Shown here: positions 1-7,078 of the stretch, one piece after another | Numbering within the stretch: the stretch's first letter is position 1 | How the letters are laid out: each line of letters starts with the position of its first letter | Virus record (IMG/VR): IMGVR_UViG_3300043313_001183 | Location: 1 to 25,069 of that record | DNA: 25,069 bases | Direction: 5' to 3' (one strand) | From: a virus | The notes under the pieces: model-generated | What the model was told of the DNA's origin: nothing | Databases searched by the model: none | What the model saw: only the letters and a program-made list of their open reading frames with translations | Translations under genes and position numbers: made by a program

Positions 1-50
1 AGACCGTCGCCGCCGCTGGCAATCCGAGTCACCCATTGGAGCAACCCGAC

Positions 51-275
51 ATGCTCTCCCGCTGGCCCATCCACGAACGAGTCCTAGCCAGCCTCATCGA
101 CGGATCCGCGATAGACGGCATTCTCATCGACCGGCGAGGACCGCTACTCATCATGGCCGACTGCACCCTCTACACCGCCACGTCGGAACCGGCGCCACTC
201 GACGGGGAAATCTACATCGAACGGGACCGGGTCCTGTACCTCCAGACAGCACCGGCGAAACACCTGCCGTCGTAA
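51..275 (+). CDS. small conserved-type phage protein upstream of portal
   Basis: A 74-residue protein of unknown function. The ATG at 51 is preceded by GGAG at 38-41, so I prefer it to the in-frame TTG at 36. It lies 49 bp upstream of the portal gene, the slot where many actinophages carry a small protein between large terminase and portal. The middle of the protein reads as alternating beta strands with turns (GILIDRRGPLLIMADCTLY, then DGEIYIERDRVLYLQ). This vaguely recalls a small SH3/LSm-like barrel, but that fold is my inference from strand pattern only. It has no membrane segment or cysteine cluster. A packaging or capsid-assembly role is possible from position alone. Confidence 0.7.
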   Translation: MLSRWPIHERVLASLIDGSAIDGILIDRRGPLLIMADCTLYTATSEPAPLDGEIYIERDRVLYLQTAPAKHLPS

Positions 276-324
276 GTGCCCACCGGCAACAAATCCCCCA
301 CTTGTCACCCGAAAGGAGTACAGG

Positions 325-1623
325 GTGCCTTTCGCGTTGACCTCCGGGGCCATCAACCACGTCCGGCCCGCCCAATCGACCCTCGGCTACGGGATGCCGT
401 CCTACATCCAGATCGGGCCCGAGCAGTACCGCACCTACGAGACGCTGTGGAAAACCCAACCGGCGCTGCGGACCGTCATCGAGTTCCTCGCCCGCAACAT
501 CGCCGAACTCGGCCTGGACGTATTCACCTCCGACGGTGACACCGACCGGGAGAAAGTCCGGGACCACCCACTCGCGACACTACTGAACAACCCGTGGCCC
601 GGCAGCAAATGGACGAAATACCGGCTGATCAACTGGACCATCCAGGAGTACTGCCTGTTCAACAGCGCCTTCTGGATCAAAGGGAAATCCCCCGACGGCA
701 CCAACGGGGTACTGCCCATGCCCCGGCGCTACATCCAACCCCACGGTGAAAACCTGTTCTACCCCGACTTCTACCGGCTCACCGGCACCAAAGGCACCCG
801 GGACATCTCCCCCGACGAGGTAGTCCACTTCTTCGGCTACAACCCCGACGACCCCCGCGACGGCTGGTCCCCAGTGGAAACCCTGCGGATGATCCTCGCC
901 GAAGAAACCGCCGCCACGAAATACCGGGAACAGATGTGGCGCAACGGGGCCCGGATCTCCGGATTCATCAGCCGGCCCGAAAAAGCCCCCCGCTGGTCCG
1001 ACGTGGCACGGAACCGCTTCAAAAGCGACTGGGGTGAATACAGCTCCGACCAGCTCGCCGGCGGCACACCCATCCTCGAAGACGGCATGGTCTGGCATGA
1101 GGGTGGCATCACCCCGAAAGACGCGCAGTACGTCGAAGCGCGGCAGCTCACCCGTGAAGAGGTCGCCTCCGCGTACCACATCGACCCGTCCATGATCGGC
1201 CTGTCGAAAAGCGCCAACCAGTCATCGATCGCCGAACTCCACCAGATCCTCTACGCCGACGCCTTCGGCCCCCTGCTGGAAATGCTCCAACAGGACATCG
1301 AACTGCAACTGCTGCCCGACCTGGACCCCATCGGCGCGAAACGCACCTACGTGGAGTTCAACCTGCGGAAGAAGATGCAGGGCTCCTTCGAAGCGCAGGC
1401 GGCGGCGATCAGTGCATCCGTCGGCGGTCCCTGGATGACCCGCAACGAAGGCCGGGCGCTCTACAACCTGTCCGACCTTGCTGAAGGCGAAGACCTCATT
1501 ACCCCGCTGAACGTCGTCGAAGGTGGCCTGGCCTCCCCACGCGACACCGCACCCGACCACCCGTCCAACGAAGAAAGCAACGGTCAACCACCGAAACCGA
1601 AACCCGTCGGGAGTGGCTCGTGA
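325..1623 (+). CDS. phage portal protein (HK97 family)
   Basis: The 432-residue portal subunit, expected to form the dodecameric ring at the capsid vertex through which DNA is packaged and to which the connector binds. The GTG start at 325 follows AAAGGAG at 312-318. Recognisable family features are the N-terminal PALRTVIEFLARNIAELG helix, the segment SAFWIKGKSPDG, DEVVHFFGYNPDDPRDGWSP (typical of HK97-type portals) and the later VASAYHIDPSMIG and ANQSSIAELHQ helices. The last 40 residues are polar and Pro-rich, as is common. The stop overlaps the protease start by 4 bases. Lysine is coded almost only by AAA (about 15 of 17), unlike the capsid gene downstream. Confidence 0.95.
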   Translation: MPFALTSGAINHVRPAQSTLGYGMPSYIQIGPEQYRTYETLWKTQPALRTVIEFLARNIAELGLDVFTSDGDTDREKVRDHPLATLLNNPWPGSKWTKYRLINWTIQEYCLFNSAFWIKGKSPDGTNGVLPMPRRYIQPHGENLFYPDFYRLTGTKGTRDISPDEVVHFFGYNPDDPRDGWSPVETLRMILAEETAATKYREQMWRNGARISGFISRPEKAPRWSDVARNRFKSDWGEYSSDQLAGGTPILEDGMVWHEGGITPKDAQYVEARQLTREEVASAYHIDPSMIGLSKSANQSSIAELHQILYADAFGPLLEMLQQDIELQLLPDLDPIGAKRTYVEFNLRKKMQGSFEAQAAAISASVGGPWMTRNEGRALYNLSDLAEGEDLITPLNVVEGGLASPRDTAPDHPSNEESNGQPPKPKPVGSGS

Positions 1624-2249
1624 AACACAAAGCGATGCCGGCGACAGTCGCTGAGCAGAAAAGCGACGACGGGACCTTCGAAGCCGTCGTCTCCGTCTTC
1701 AACAACCGGGACTACGGCGGTGACATCGTCCGGCCCGGGGCATTCAAACGCAGCCTCGAACACTGGGCCAAAGCTAACAGCCCCATCCCTGTCTATTGGT
1801 CGCACCGCCTCGACGACCCTTCCATGAACATCGGTGAGGTCATCGAGGCTGAAGAACTCACCGGCGGGTCGAAGTCGATCCCCGACTGGGCCAACCCCTG
1901 GGTGCAGGAAAACGGCGGCCTGTACATCAAAGCCCGACTCGACGACTTCGGCATGGGCGCGCAAGTCCGGCACCTGATGAAGCAGCGCCGGGTCAAACAG
2001 TTCTCGTTCACCTACGACACCATCACCGAGCAGCGCAGCAAAGACAACGAATCCAACGAGCTGCTCGATGTGTTCCTGCACGAGGTGGGCCCGACCCCGC
2101 TGGGCATGAACCCGCTGACGGAACTCCTCAGCGCGAAAAAGGCCCCACCCCCGGACCCGACGCCGGACCCCTACCGCCCTTCCGGGGCGGTTTTTTTGTG
2201 CCGTCAGCGCGCCCGAATGGCTGCGCTTGCGGCCGAACTCAGCGACTGA
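1620..2249 (+). CDS. prohead maturation protease (HK97 / S78 type)
   Basis: A 209-residue serine protease that should cleave the capsid delta domain during head maturation. The GTG start at 1620 overlaps the portal stop. The N-terminal part (FEAVVSVFNNRDYGGDIVRPGAF) is the family signature. H62 in VYWSHRLDDP and S129 in KQFSFTYDT are the likely catalytic His and Ser, by position in known family members. The family core ends near residue 175 (NPLTELLSAKK). The remaining ~35 residues, Pro-rich then Arg/Ala-rich, are unlike a protease. An intrinsic terminator-like hairpin with seven T's (2173-2197) lies inside this tail-end coding stretch. The true protein end is therefore less certain than its start. 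Confidence 0.92.
   Translation: MKHKAMPATVAEQKSDDGTFEAVVSVFNNRDYGGDIVRPGAFKRSLEHWAKANSPIPVYWSHRLDDPSMNIGEVIEAEELTGGSKSIPDWANPWVQENGGLYIKARLDDFGMGAQVRHLMKQRRVKQFSFTYDTITEQRSKDNESNELLDVFLHEVGPTPLGMNPLTELLSAKKAPPPDPTPDPYRPSGAVFLCRQRARMAALAAELSD
2173..2197 (+). terminator. terminator-like hairpin inside the protease reading frame
   Basis: A perfect 7-bp stem (ACCGCCC at 2173-2179, GGGCGGT at 2185-2191) with a 5-nt loop is followed directly by a run of seven T's (2191-2197). This is a textbook intrinsic terminator shape, yet it lies about 50 bp before the protease stop codon and 83 bp before the capsid start. It could set the ratio of upstream to capsid transcripts, be read through by an antitermination system, or act as an RNA-processing site. 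Confidence 0.75.
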
Positions 2250-2279
2250 CCGCCAGGTCATCGAAAGGACAAAGGAAAA

Positions 2280-3569
2280 ATGCGTAAGAGTATCCGAGAC
2301 GCGATCCTGGCGGAAACGAACGCTGCCAAGGGGATTCTCGACGTCGTCACCCGCGAAGAGCGGGACCTGACCGACGTCGAGCGCGGCACCATCGACACCC
2401 ACATGAAGAAGGCGGAGGAACTCACCGGCAACGCCGCCCGGGAGGAAGCCTTCCGCAAGCAGATGACTGACCTGTCCGGCGGGCTGGGCCTGGGGGAGGA
2501 GACCCAGGAGATCCCCCCGGCGAAGGCGGCCGGTAAGGGCTCCACCAAGGGCATGAGCGCCGGCGAGCTGTTCACTAAGTCGAACGAATACACGTCGCTG
2601 CTGGCGAGTGTCCCCAACGGATCCTTCGGCGAGAAGTACAGGGTGCAGTCGACGCCCATGCACATCGGTTCCATGAAGACGCTGTTGACCTCCGGGAACC
2701 ACACCACCTCCGGCGGTGTGACGATCGAGACGGACAACCGGGGCCTGCTGTCGCCGTTCTACGAGCGCCCGCTGAGTGTGCGGGGTCTTTTCGCGTCGGG
2801 TTCCACCACGTCGGACACCATCGACTACGTCCGGATGATCAACACCGTCAACAACGCGGCAGTGGTCCCTGAGGCCACCTCGACGGCACCCATCGGCGGC
2901 GGCGCCACCACCGTCACCGGTGGCGTCAAGCCCGAGAGCGGGTTCGACTTCCAGCGCGACTCCACGACGGTGAAGACCATCGCCCACTGGATGCCGATCA
3001 CCAAGCGGGCCCTTGCCGACGTTGCGCAGATCCGCACCATGATCGACTCGTTCCTCCGCTACGGCCTGGAAGAGGAATTCGAAGACCAGCTCCTGACCGG
3101 CAGCGGCACCGGCGAGAACTTCCTGGGACTCAACAACACCCCCGGCATCCAGACCCAGACCGCTGCCGGTGCTGACGATGTCCTTGACGTCACCCGCAAG
3201 GCCCGCACGAAGGTCCGCATCGGAGGCCGGGCCACCCCCACCGCGTATGTCATGAATCCCATGGACATCCAGGACATCGACCTGCTGCGCAATGTGAACG
3301 GTGACTTCTACGGGGCCGGGCCGTTCCAGATGGGGGTTCCGCGGCTGTGGGGCCTGCCGATCATCGAGAGCGAGGCAGTCGCGCCGAAAACGGCCTGGTG
3401 TGCCGCCTGGAACTGGGGCGTCATCTACGACCGGGAGCAGGCGACGGTTACCGCCACAGATAGCCATGCTGACTTCTTTGTCCGGAACTTGGTGGCGATT
3501 TTGGCCGAAATGCGTGCCGCGTTCGCTATCCTCCGTCCCGCGGCGTTTGTGAAAATCACCCTCCCGTGA
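2280..3569 (+). CDS. major capsid protein (HK97 fold)
   Basis: The 429-residue major head protein. The ATG at 2280 follows an AAAGGA-type ribosome site. Residues 1 to about 90 are charged and helical (EERDLTDVERGTIDTHMKK), as in the scaffolding delta domain removed by the protease. The rest carries family landmarks: RPLSVRGLFASGSTTSDTI, PITKRALADVAQIRTMID, YGLEEEFEDQLLTGSGTGE (the spine helix and following loop), GLPIIES and the C-terminal DFFVRNLVAILAEMRAAFA. The exact cleavage site cannot be read from sequence. Lysine codons are nearly all AAG, the reverse of the portal gene, which fits strong translational selection or a different origin. Confidence 0.96.
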   Translation: MRKSIRDAILAETNAAKGILDVVTREERDLTDVERGTIDTHMKKAEELTGNAAREEAFRKQMTDLSGGLGLGEETQEIPPAKAAGKGSTKGMSAGELFTKSNEYTSLLASVPNGSFGEKYRVQSTPMHIGSMKTLLTSGNHTTSGGVTIETDNRGLLSPFYERPLSVRGLFASGSTTSDTIDYVRMINTVNNAAVVPEATSTAPIGGGATTVTGGVKPESGFDFQRDSTTVKTIAHWMPITKRALADVAQIRTMIDSFLRYGLEEEFEDQLLTGSGTGENFLGLNNTPGIQTQTAAGADDVLDVTRKARTKVRIGGRATPTAYVMNPMDIQDIDLLRNVNGDFYGAGPFQMGVPRLWGLPIIESEAVAPKTAWCAAWNWGVIYDREQATVTATDSHADFFVRNLVAILAEMRAAFAILRPAAFVKITLP

Positions 3570-3585
3570 CCGTTTCGCCGAATCA

Positions 3586-4137
3586 GTGACCGTCTACTGC
3601 CGAATCTGTGGAGCACCCGGAGCGGCCTGCGGTGACAGCCACCAAAGCCTCCCGTTACTCACCAGCGCCGCATTCAGAGGAGAACGAACCATGACCGATG
3701 AGCAGCAGCCAGAACAGTCGGGCCCCGACAAGCGCCGCGAACAGCAGGAACGCAACCGGGTCAAGCACGAAGAGCACCAGCAGGGCCGCCAGGAGCAGCA
3801 CGAGGCAAACAAGCAGAAGGTGGGCCAGGTCGCCGGGCGCATGCAGGAATGGGCCGACGACCCGAAGGAGCTTGAGGAGTACCACTACTACGTCGGGCAT
3901 GTGGAGATCACCGCCATGATGACCCCGGAGATGGCCGAACAGGTCGGTGCGGTACCTGTCGACGAAGACCTCGAAGAGCCCGAAGGCGGCAAGGAAGGCA
4001 ACAACGAGGCCAACCGGCTGTCCACGCGCAGCCGCGAAGCCGACGACGCCGGAGTGACCTCCGAAGAGGACCCCGACGGTAAGACCGCCACCGGCAAAGC
4101 CCGCAACGCTCGGAACAAGCGAGCCGGCGGAAGCTGA
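3586..4137 (+). CDS. capsid-downstream phage protein with Cys motif at N terminus
   Basis: A protein of unknown function placed between capsid and connector. Two starts are possible. GTG 3586 gives 183 residues beginning with a Cys motif (VYCRICGAPGAACG) that, from memory, recurs at the N terminus of similarly placed actinophage proteins. ATG 3691 gives 148 residues and has a much better ribosome site (AGAGGAGA at 3676-3683). I give the long form because of the Cys motif but am not sure of it. The middle is a very polar Gln/Glu/Arg coiled stretch. The short segment YYVGHVEITAMMTPEMAEQV looks like the folded part, and the C-terminal 60 residues are disordered. The stop overlaps the next ATG. 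A head decoration or connector role is only a guess. Confidence 0.75.
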   Translation: MTVYCRICGAPGAACGDSHQSLPLLTSAAFRGERTMTDEQQPEQSGPDKRREQQERNRVKHEEHQQGRQEQHEANKQKVGQVAGRMQEWADDPKELEEYHYYVGHVEITAMMTPEMAEQVGAVPVDEDLEEPEGGKEGNNEANRLSTRSREADDAGVTSEEDPDGKTATGKARNARNKRAGGS

Positions 4138-4646
4138 TGGACCCGCTCGTCACCGTTGGCGAGCTGGAGATCCACCTGCAACGCACCGTAGAACCTGACG
4201 TCGGAGAGCTGGCGGTAACGCTGGCCTCCGGCGCCGTGCGGGCCTACTGCGGGTGGGATTTGGCCCGCGAAACCACCACCTTCCACATCGTCAGCGACGG
4301 CGGGAAACTCCTCACCCTGCCGACGCTGCACCTTCTCTCCGTCGATGAGGTACGTGCCGGCACCGATGTCGTCGATGCCGCGGTGTGGCCGTACAGCTAC
4401 TCCCAGAAAGGTCAGATCTGGGGGTACTGGGCCCGCGGCGTCGAATATCAGCTCGACGTCGTCCACGGCTACGAACCCATCCCCGACCTGATCAAACTCG
4501 TCACCCTCGACGTCGCCGCCAGGCACCTGAACAACCCCGAAGGCCTCACCTCCGCGGCCACCTCATCGGTCAGCCGCACCTGGGCAACCGGGAGCAAAAC
4601 CATGTCCACGCTGCATGAGCGGCTGCTGGACCGCTACGCCCTCTAG
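4137..4646 (+). CDS. head-tail connector (adaptor, gp6-like)
   Basis: A 169-residue protein, probably the adaptor that binds the portal ring. The ATG at 4137 overlaps the upstream TGA by one base. The N terminus (VTVGELEIHLQRTVEP) and the helix GELAVTLASGAVRAYCGWDL, then a beta region and the helix PDLIKLVTLDVAARHLNNPEG, match the layout of small helical connector proteins in which residues like AVRAYCGW recur in actinophages. The C terminus (TLHERLLDRYAL) is also typical of this slot. Position directly after the head genes and before the stopper supports the call. I rely on gene order and sequence pattern, not on a database match. Confidence 0.8.
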   Translation: MDPLVTVGELEIHLQRTVEPDVGELAVTLASGAVRAYCGWDLARETTTFHIVSDGGKLLTLPTLHLLSVDEVRAGTDVVDAAVWPYSYSQKGQIWGYWARGVEYQLDVVHGYEPIPDLIKLVTLDVAARHLNNPEGLTSAATSSVSRTWATGSKTMSTLHERLLDRYAL

Positions 4647-4656
4647 GAGCCAACCC

Positions 4657-4857
4657 ATGCCCACAGCCAAAGAGGTACTGAAGATCGGGTTCACCGTCGT
4701 CGCGAACAAAGGCGGCTACGTCACCAAACAGGCCGTCAAAGACAACGGCTGGGAATCCAAAGTGATCGACGGCCCCGACATCGGCGGCACCAAACTCACC
4801 ACCGTGCCGACGAAGGACGAGAAGGCCCCGAAGGGTCGCGCGCAGAAAGGCTCCTGA
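4657..4857 (+). CDS. small unknown protein in connector module
   Basis: A 66-residue protein that I do not recognise. The ATG at 4657 has TAGGAG at 4643-4648, so the longer in-frame version starting at 4615, inside the upstream gene, is rejected. The first 45 residues are a compact mix (KIGFTVVANKGGYVTKQAV, WESKVI). The C-terminal 20 residues are Lys/Gly-rich and probably flexible. It lies 10 bp after the adaptor stop and its own stop abuts the next start, so it is co-transcribed and likely structural or an assembly factor. Confidence 0.75.
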   Translation: MPTAKEVLKIGFTVVANKGGYVTKQAVKDNGWESKVIDGPDIGGTKLTTVPTKDEKAPKGRAQKGS

Positions 4858-5190
4858 GTGATTCCCCTGGCGACGACCAGCATCGACGTCCTGCGGGGAG
4901 AGCCGGTCAATGAGTACGACGAGCCCTACGGCGACGCCAACGACCCCTCCACCTGGCCGGCAGTCGCCACAGAGATCCGCGCCGTCATCGACCACCCCAC
5001 CGGCAACCTGGATCTGGGCGGCGGGCAGCAGAACGTCGTCAACTACCACCTCACCAGCGACCCGGTAGAGCTGCAACACACCGACCGGATCTTCGAACCC
5101 TCCACCGGGCGGACCTTCCGGATCGTCTGGTACCTGGCCTACCCCGAGCATGTCGAAGCCGGACTGAGGGATGTCGAAGGTGAGGTGTGA
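4858..5190 (+). CDS. head-tail stopper protein
   Basis: A 110-residue protein, probably the stopper that closes the connector channel after packaging. The start is GTG 4858, directly after the upstream TGA. It is a small beta-rich protein with the layout SIDVLRGEPVNEYDEPYGDA near the N terminus, VRAVIDHP-like strands in the middle and the closing motif DRIFEPSTGRTFRIVWY. That last element, a tolerated-range statement followed by strands, is characteristic of stopper and closure proteins in this slot. Its last codon overlaps the next gene's ATG. The call rests on gene order and size as well as on sequence pattern. Confidence 0.75.
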   Translation: MIPLATTSIDVLRGEPVNEYDEPYGDANDPSTWPAVATEIRAVIDHPTGNLDLGGGQQNVVNYHLTSDPVELQHTDRIFEPSTGRTFRIVWYLAYPEHVEAGLRDVEGEV

Positions 5191-5501
5191 TGGCCGCCAA
5201 AGCCTACCGAGCCATCGGGCGCATCGAGAGGAAAGCCGAAGTTCGGGCCTACCGCCTCGCGGAAGACCTCGTGCGGCTCATCGCCCTCTACGCACCCCGC
5301 GACCCTCACCACGAAACGAACACCGGCGGGCCCCCACTGTGGAAGTCCTACTACGTCCGCATCGACCCCGAAACCGGTGACTCCGTCGTCAAATGCCGGC
5401 GCCGGTACTGGGTCTACGTCGAATACGGCACCCGCGAACACGGCGACGCGCAACCGCACGTGCGCCCCGCCCTGCGTGCCCTGAAGCGGGTCAACCAATG
5501 A
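5190..5501 (+). CDS. neck / tail completion protein (HK97 gp10-like)
   Basis: A 103-residue protein with the hallmark YWVYVEYGTREHGDAQPHVR followed by PALRALKRVNQ. This is the conserved C-terminal signature of HK97 gp10-type minor tail or neck proteins (EYGT, then P-H-x-RPA). The ATG at 5190 overlaps the stopper TGA, and a GTG immediately upstream (5187) would add a single residue. The N-terminal third is an amphipathic helix (RIERKAEVRAYRLAEDLVRLI). The stop overlaps the start of the tail terminator gene by 4 bases, so the two are translationally coupled. It is expected to sit at the head-tail junction. Confidence 0.85.
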   Translation: MAAKAYRAIGRIERKAEVRAYRLAEDLVRLIALYAPRDPHHETNTGGPPLWKSYYVRIDPETGDSVVKCRRRYWVYVEYGTREHGDAQPHVRPALRALKRVNQ

Positions 5502-5914
5502 TCACTTACGCCGATACCGAAGCCACCATCAAAACGTTCCTGCTCAGCACCGGCGTCGCACCACTCGTCAGGCGCCCAGACGGCGGCTACAGCATCTACA
5601 ACGCAATGCCGCCCGCCGCGCCGAACCCCGCCGTCGTCGCCTTCCAAGTGTCCGGGGCGCCCAAAGCACCCAAAGACTTCCCCGAACAGGAAGCCCTCAT
5701 CCAGTTCGACTGCTGGGGAAAATCCCGACAACAGGCCGGTGACATCGCCCGCATGCTCATGTCCGAACTGGAATGGCTCGGACGCACCGGCGGGGAAGTC
5801 ATCAACGGCGTCTACCTGGGCGTCGCAACCGTGCACAACATGCGGTGGATGCCCGAACCCGACTCCGACACCCCGCGCTACATCGTGGATGCGTTGATCA
5901 CCACGGTCACCTGA
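5498..5914 (+). CDS. tail terminator protein
   Basis: A 138-residue protein that probably caps the finished tail tube and joins it to the head. The ATG at 5498 overlaps the upstream stop, and the longer frame opening at 5393 lies inside the previous gene. Size, position (between gp10-like protein and tail tube) and the pattern AVVAFQVSGAPKAP, then ALIQFDCWGKSRQQAGDIAR, then YIVDALITTV match tail terminator proteins, which carry a central strand-FDCWG-helix element. A perfect intrinsic terminator follows 15 bp after the stop. Confidence 0.85.
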   Translation: MITYADTEATIKTFLLSTGVAPLVRRPDGGYSIYNAMPPAAPNPAVVAFQVSGAPKAPKDFPEQEALIQFDCWGKSRQQAGDIARMLMSELEWLGRTGGEVINGVYLGVATVHNMRWMPEPDSDTPRYIVDALITTVT

Positions 5915-5929
5915 AAACGCACGCTCACC

Positions 5930-5959
5930 AGCCCCAACCGCCACCGGTTGGGGCTTTTT
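5930..5959 (+). terminator. strong intrinsic terminator between tail terminator and tail tube genes
   Basis: A perfect 11-bp stem (AGCCCCAACCG at 5930-5940 with CGGTTGGGGCT at 5945-5955), a 4-nt loop and five T's (5955-5959). The tail tube ribosome site and GTG start follow only about 20 bp later, with no room for an obvious promoter. Either the late transcript reads through with help, or the hairpin stabilises or defines RNA ends around the highly expressed tail tube message. Confidence 0.85.
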
Positions 5960-5978
5960 CGTCTGGAAGGAAAGCACC

Positions 5979-6551
5979 GTGGCTGACTTCAACGCCGCAG
6001 CCGTCCGATTCGGTATGCCGGGCAAGCTGTACATCGCACCCCTGGGAACAGCGGAACCGGCAACGGAAACCGCCGTCTGGCCCGCCGGGTGGGTGCCGCT
6101 CGGATACACCGATGAGGGCTCCGCATTCAACTACGAGATCAGCACCGACAACGTCGAAGTCGCTGAAGAGTTGGACATCCTCGCCCGGGTGACAACCGGC
6201 CGGGACGCCTCCATCGAGTTCGCCCTCGCCGAAATCACCTACCGGAACCTGACCATTGCGTTCAACGGCGGGATTGTCGCCGGTGACGGAACAGCCTGGA
6301 CCTTCGAGCCCCCGGACCTGGGCAACGAAACCCGCACGATGATCGGCTGGGATGCCCTTCCGACCGTCGCCTCCAATGACCTTCGCATGATCTTCCGGCA
6401 GTGCCTGCAAGGTGGATCGCTGGGCCTGGAGAACCGCAAGGGCGCAACCAAGTCCACCATCGCCGCGAACTTCCAGTTGGAGAAGCCCTCATCGGGCAAG
6501 AAGCTCCTGCTGATCATGGGCTCCGCGGTCCTGAACCCCGACGAGAGCTAG
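5979..6551 (+). CDS. major tail tube protein
   Basis: A 190-residue protein expected to stack as hexameric rings forming the tail tube. The GTG start at 5979 follows GGAAGGAAA. The opening GMPGKLYIAPLGTAEP and the segment PLGYTDEGSAFNYEISTDNV, then DASIEFALAEITYRNLTIAF, are typical of actinophage tail tube proteins. These have an AP.GT turn near the N terminus and a 'G.T.G...' stretch about 40 residues in. Its place just before the chaperone frameshift pair and the tape measure gene is the canonical one. It is preceded by a strong hairpin that may insulate its message. Confidence 0.92.
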   Translation: MADFNAAAVRFGMPGKLYIAPLGTAEPATETAVWPAGWVPLGYTDEGSAFNYEISTDNVEVAEELDILARVTTGRDASIEFALAEITYRNLTIAFNGGIVAGDGTAWTFEPPDLGNETRTMIGWDALPTVASNDLRMIFRQCLQGGSLGLENRKGATKSTIAANFQLEKPSSGKKLLLIMGSAVLNPDES

Positions 6552-6553
6552 CC

Positions 6554-6646
6554 GTGCTGAAAGTACTAGCCGGCATCGCCGCTGGAACCATCGCCACCTG
6601 CACAGCCCTGTGGATCTGGGCCGTGCGCAAAAACCCGATGCAATAG
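6554..6646 (+). CDS. 30-residue single-pass membrane peptide
   Basis: A short frame opens at GTG 6554, two bases after the tail tube stop, and ends at 6646, nine bases before the chaperone ATG. The product has one hydrophobic helix (VLAGIAAGTIATCTALWIWA) followed by a basic end (VRKNPMQ), so it should be a single-pass inner-membrane peptide. It fills the gap between two well-defined genes exactly, which is the main reason to take it as real. No strong ribosome site is visible, so translation would depend on coupling to the tail tube stop. Its function is unknown. Confidence 0.5.
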   Translation: MLKVLAGIAAGTIATCTALWIWAVRKNPMQ

Positions 6647-6655
6647 AGGAGCACC

Positions 6656-7078
6656 ATGACAACCCGCGACTTCGATGCGATGCTCGCCGAAAAGGCCGGC
6701 ATTCGCCCGACCTTCAAAGTCGGTGGGCAGGAATTCACCCTGCGATCCAAGCTCCCCTACTCCAAATGGAACAAGCTGCTGGCGGTCATGCGCGACGACG
6801 ACACCGACGCCGAAACAGCGACGGACATGTTCTTCAACACCGTCCTCGTCAAAGCAGACCGCCAGCGCTTCCTCGACCTACTCGCCAAAGAAGACGACGA
6901 CGATGACGACGACAACGTCATCGGACTCGACCAGATGAACTCCATCACCGACTGGGTCATGGAACACTTCACGGGAAAACACCCGACCAGTTCCGATGGC
7001 TCCTCGCCTGGTGTGAAAGGAACTGGTCCACAGCCGAACGTGGTCTCCTTGTCGTCGAAAAAGCCGGCAAACGCCTGA
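6656..7078 (+). CDS. tail assembly chaperone, short form (G-type)
   Basis: A 140-residue product read without frameshifting from ATG 6656 (GAGGAG just upstream). It corresponds to lambda gpG-type chaperones that hold the tape measure protein before tail tube polymerisation. The N-terminal ~108 residues are shared with the long form. They include the strand/helix stretch PTFKVGGQEFTLRSKLPYSK, helices rich in acidic residues and an unusual run of seven Asp (KEDDDDDDDNVIG). Residues after about 108 are a low-complexity Ser/Pro/Lys tail made only in the zero frame. The real second half of the protein is encoded in the -1 frame. Confidence 0.9.
   Translation: MTTRDFDAMLAEKAGIRPTFKVGGQEFTLRSKLPYSKWNKLLAVMRDDDTDAETATDMFFNTVLVKADRQRFLDLLAKEDDDDDDDNVIGLDQMNSITDWVMEHFTGKHPTSSDGSSPGVKGTGPQPNVVSLSSKKPANA

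Noticed and set aside
1-50. Possible 3' end of the large terminase gene
   Set aside because: Terminase would be expected just upstream of this gene group, but all frames are too short here to recognise any terminase residue. One frame stops at 85-87, but nothing ties it to terminase.
1584-3467. 627-codon open frame on the minus strand
   Set aside because: It lies antisense to protease and capsid. The Gly/Val/Asp-rich sequence is the usual product of reading G/C-biased genes backward, with no family features.
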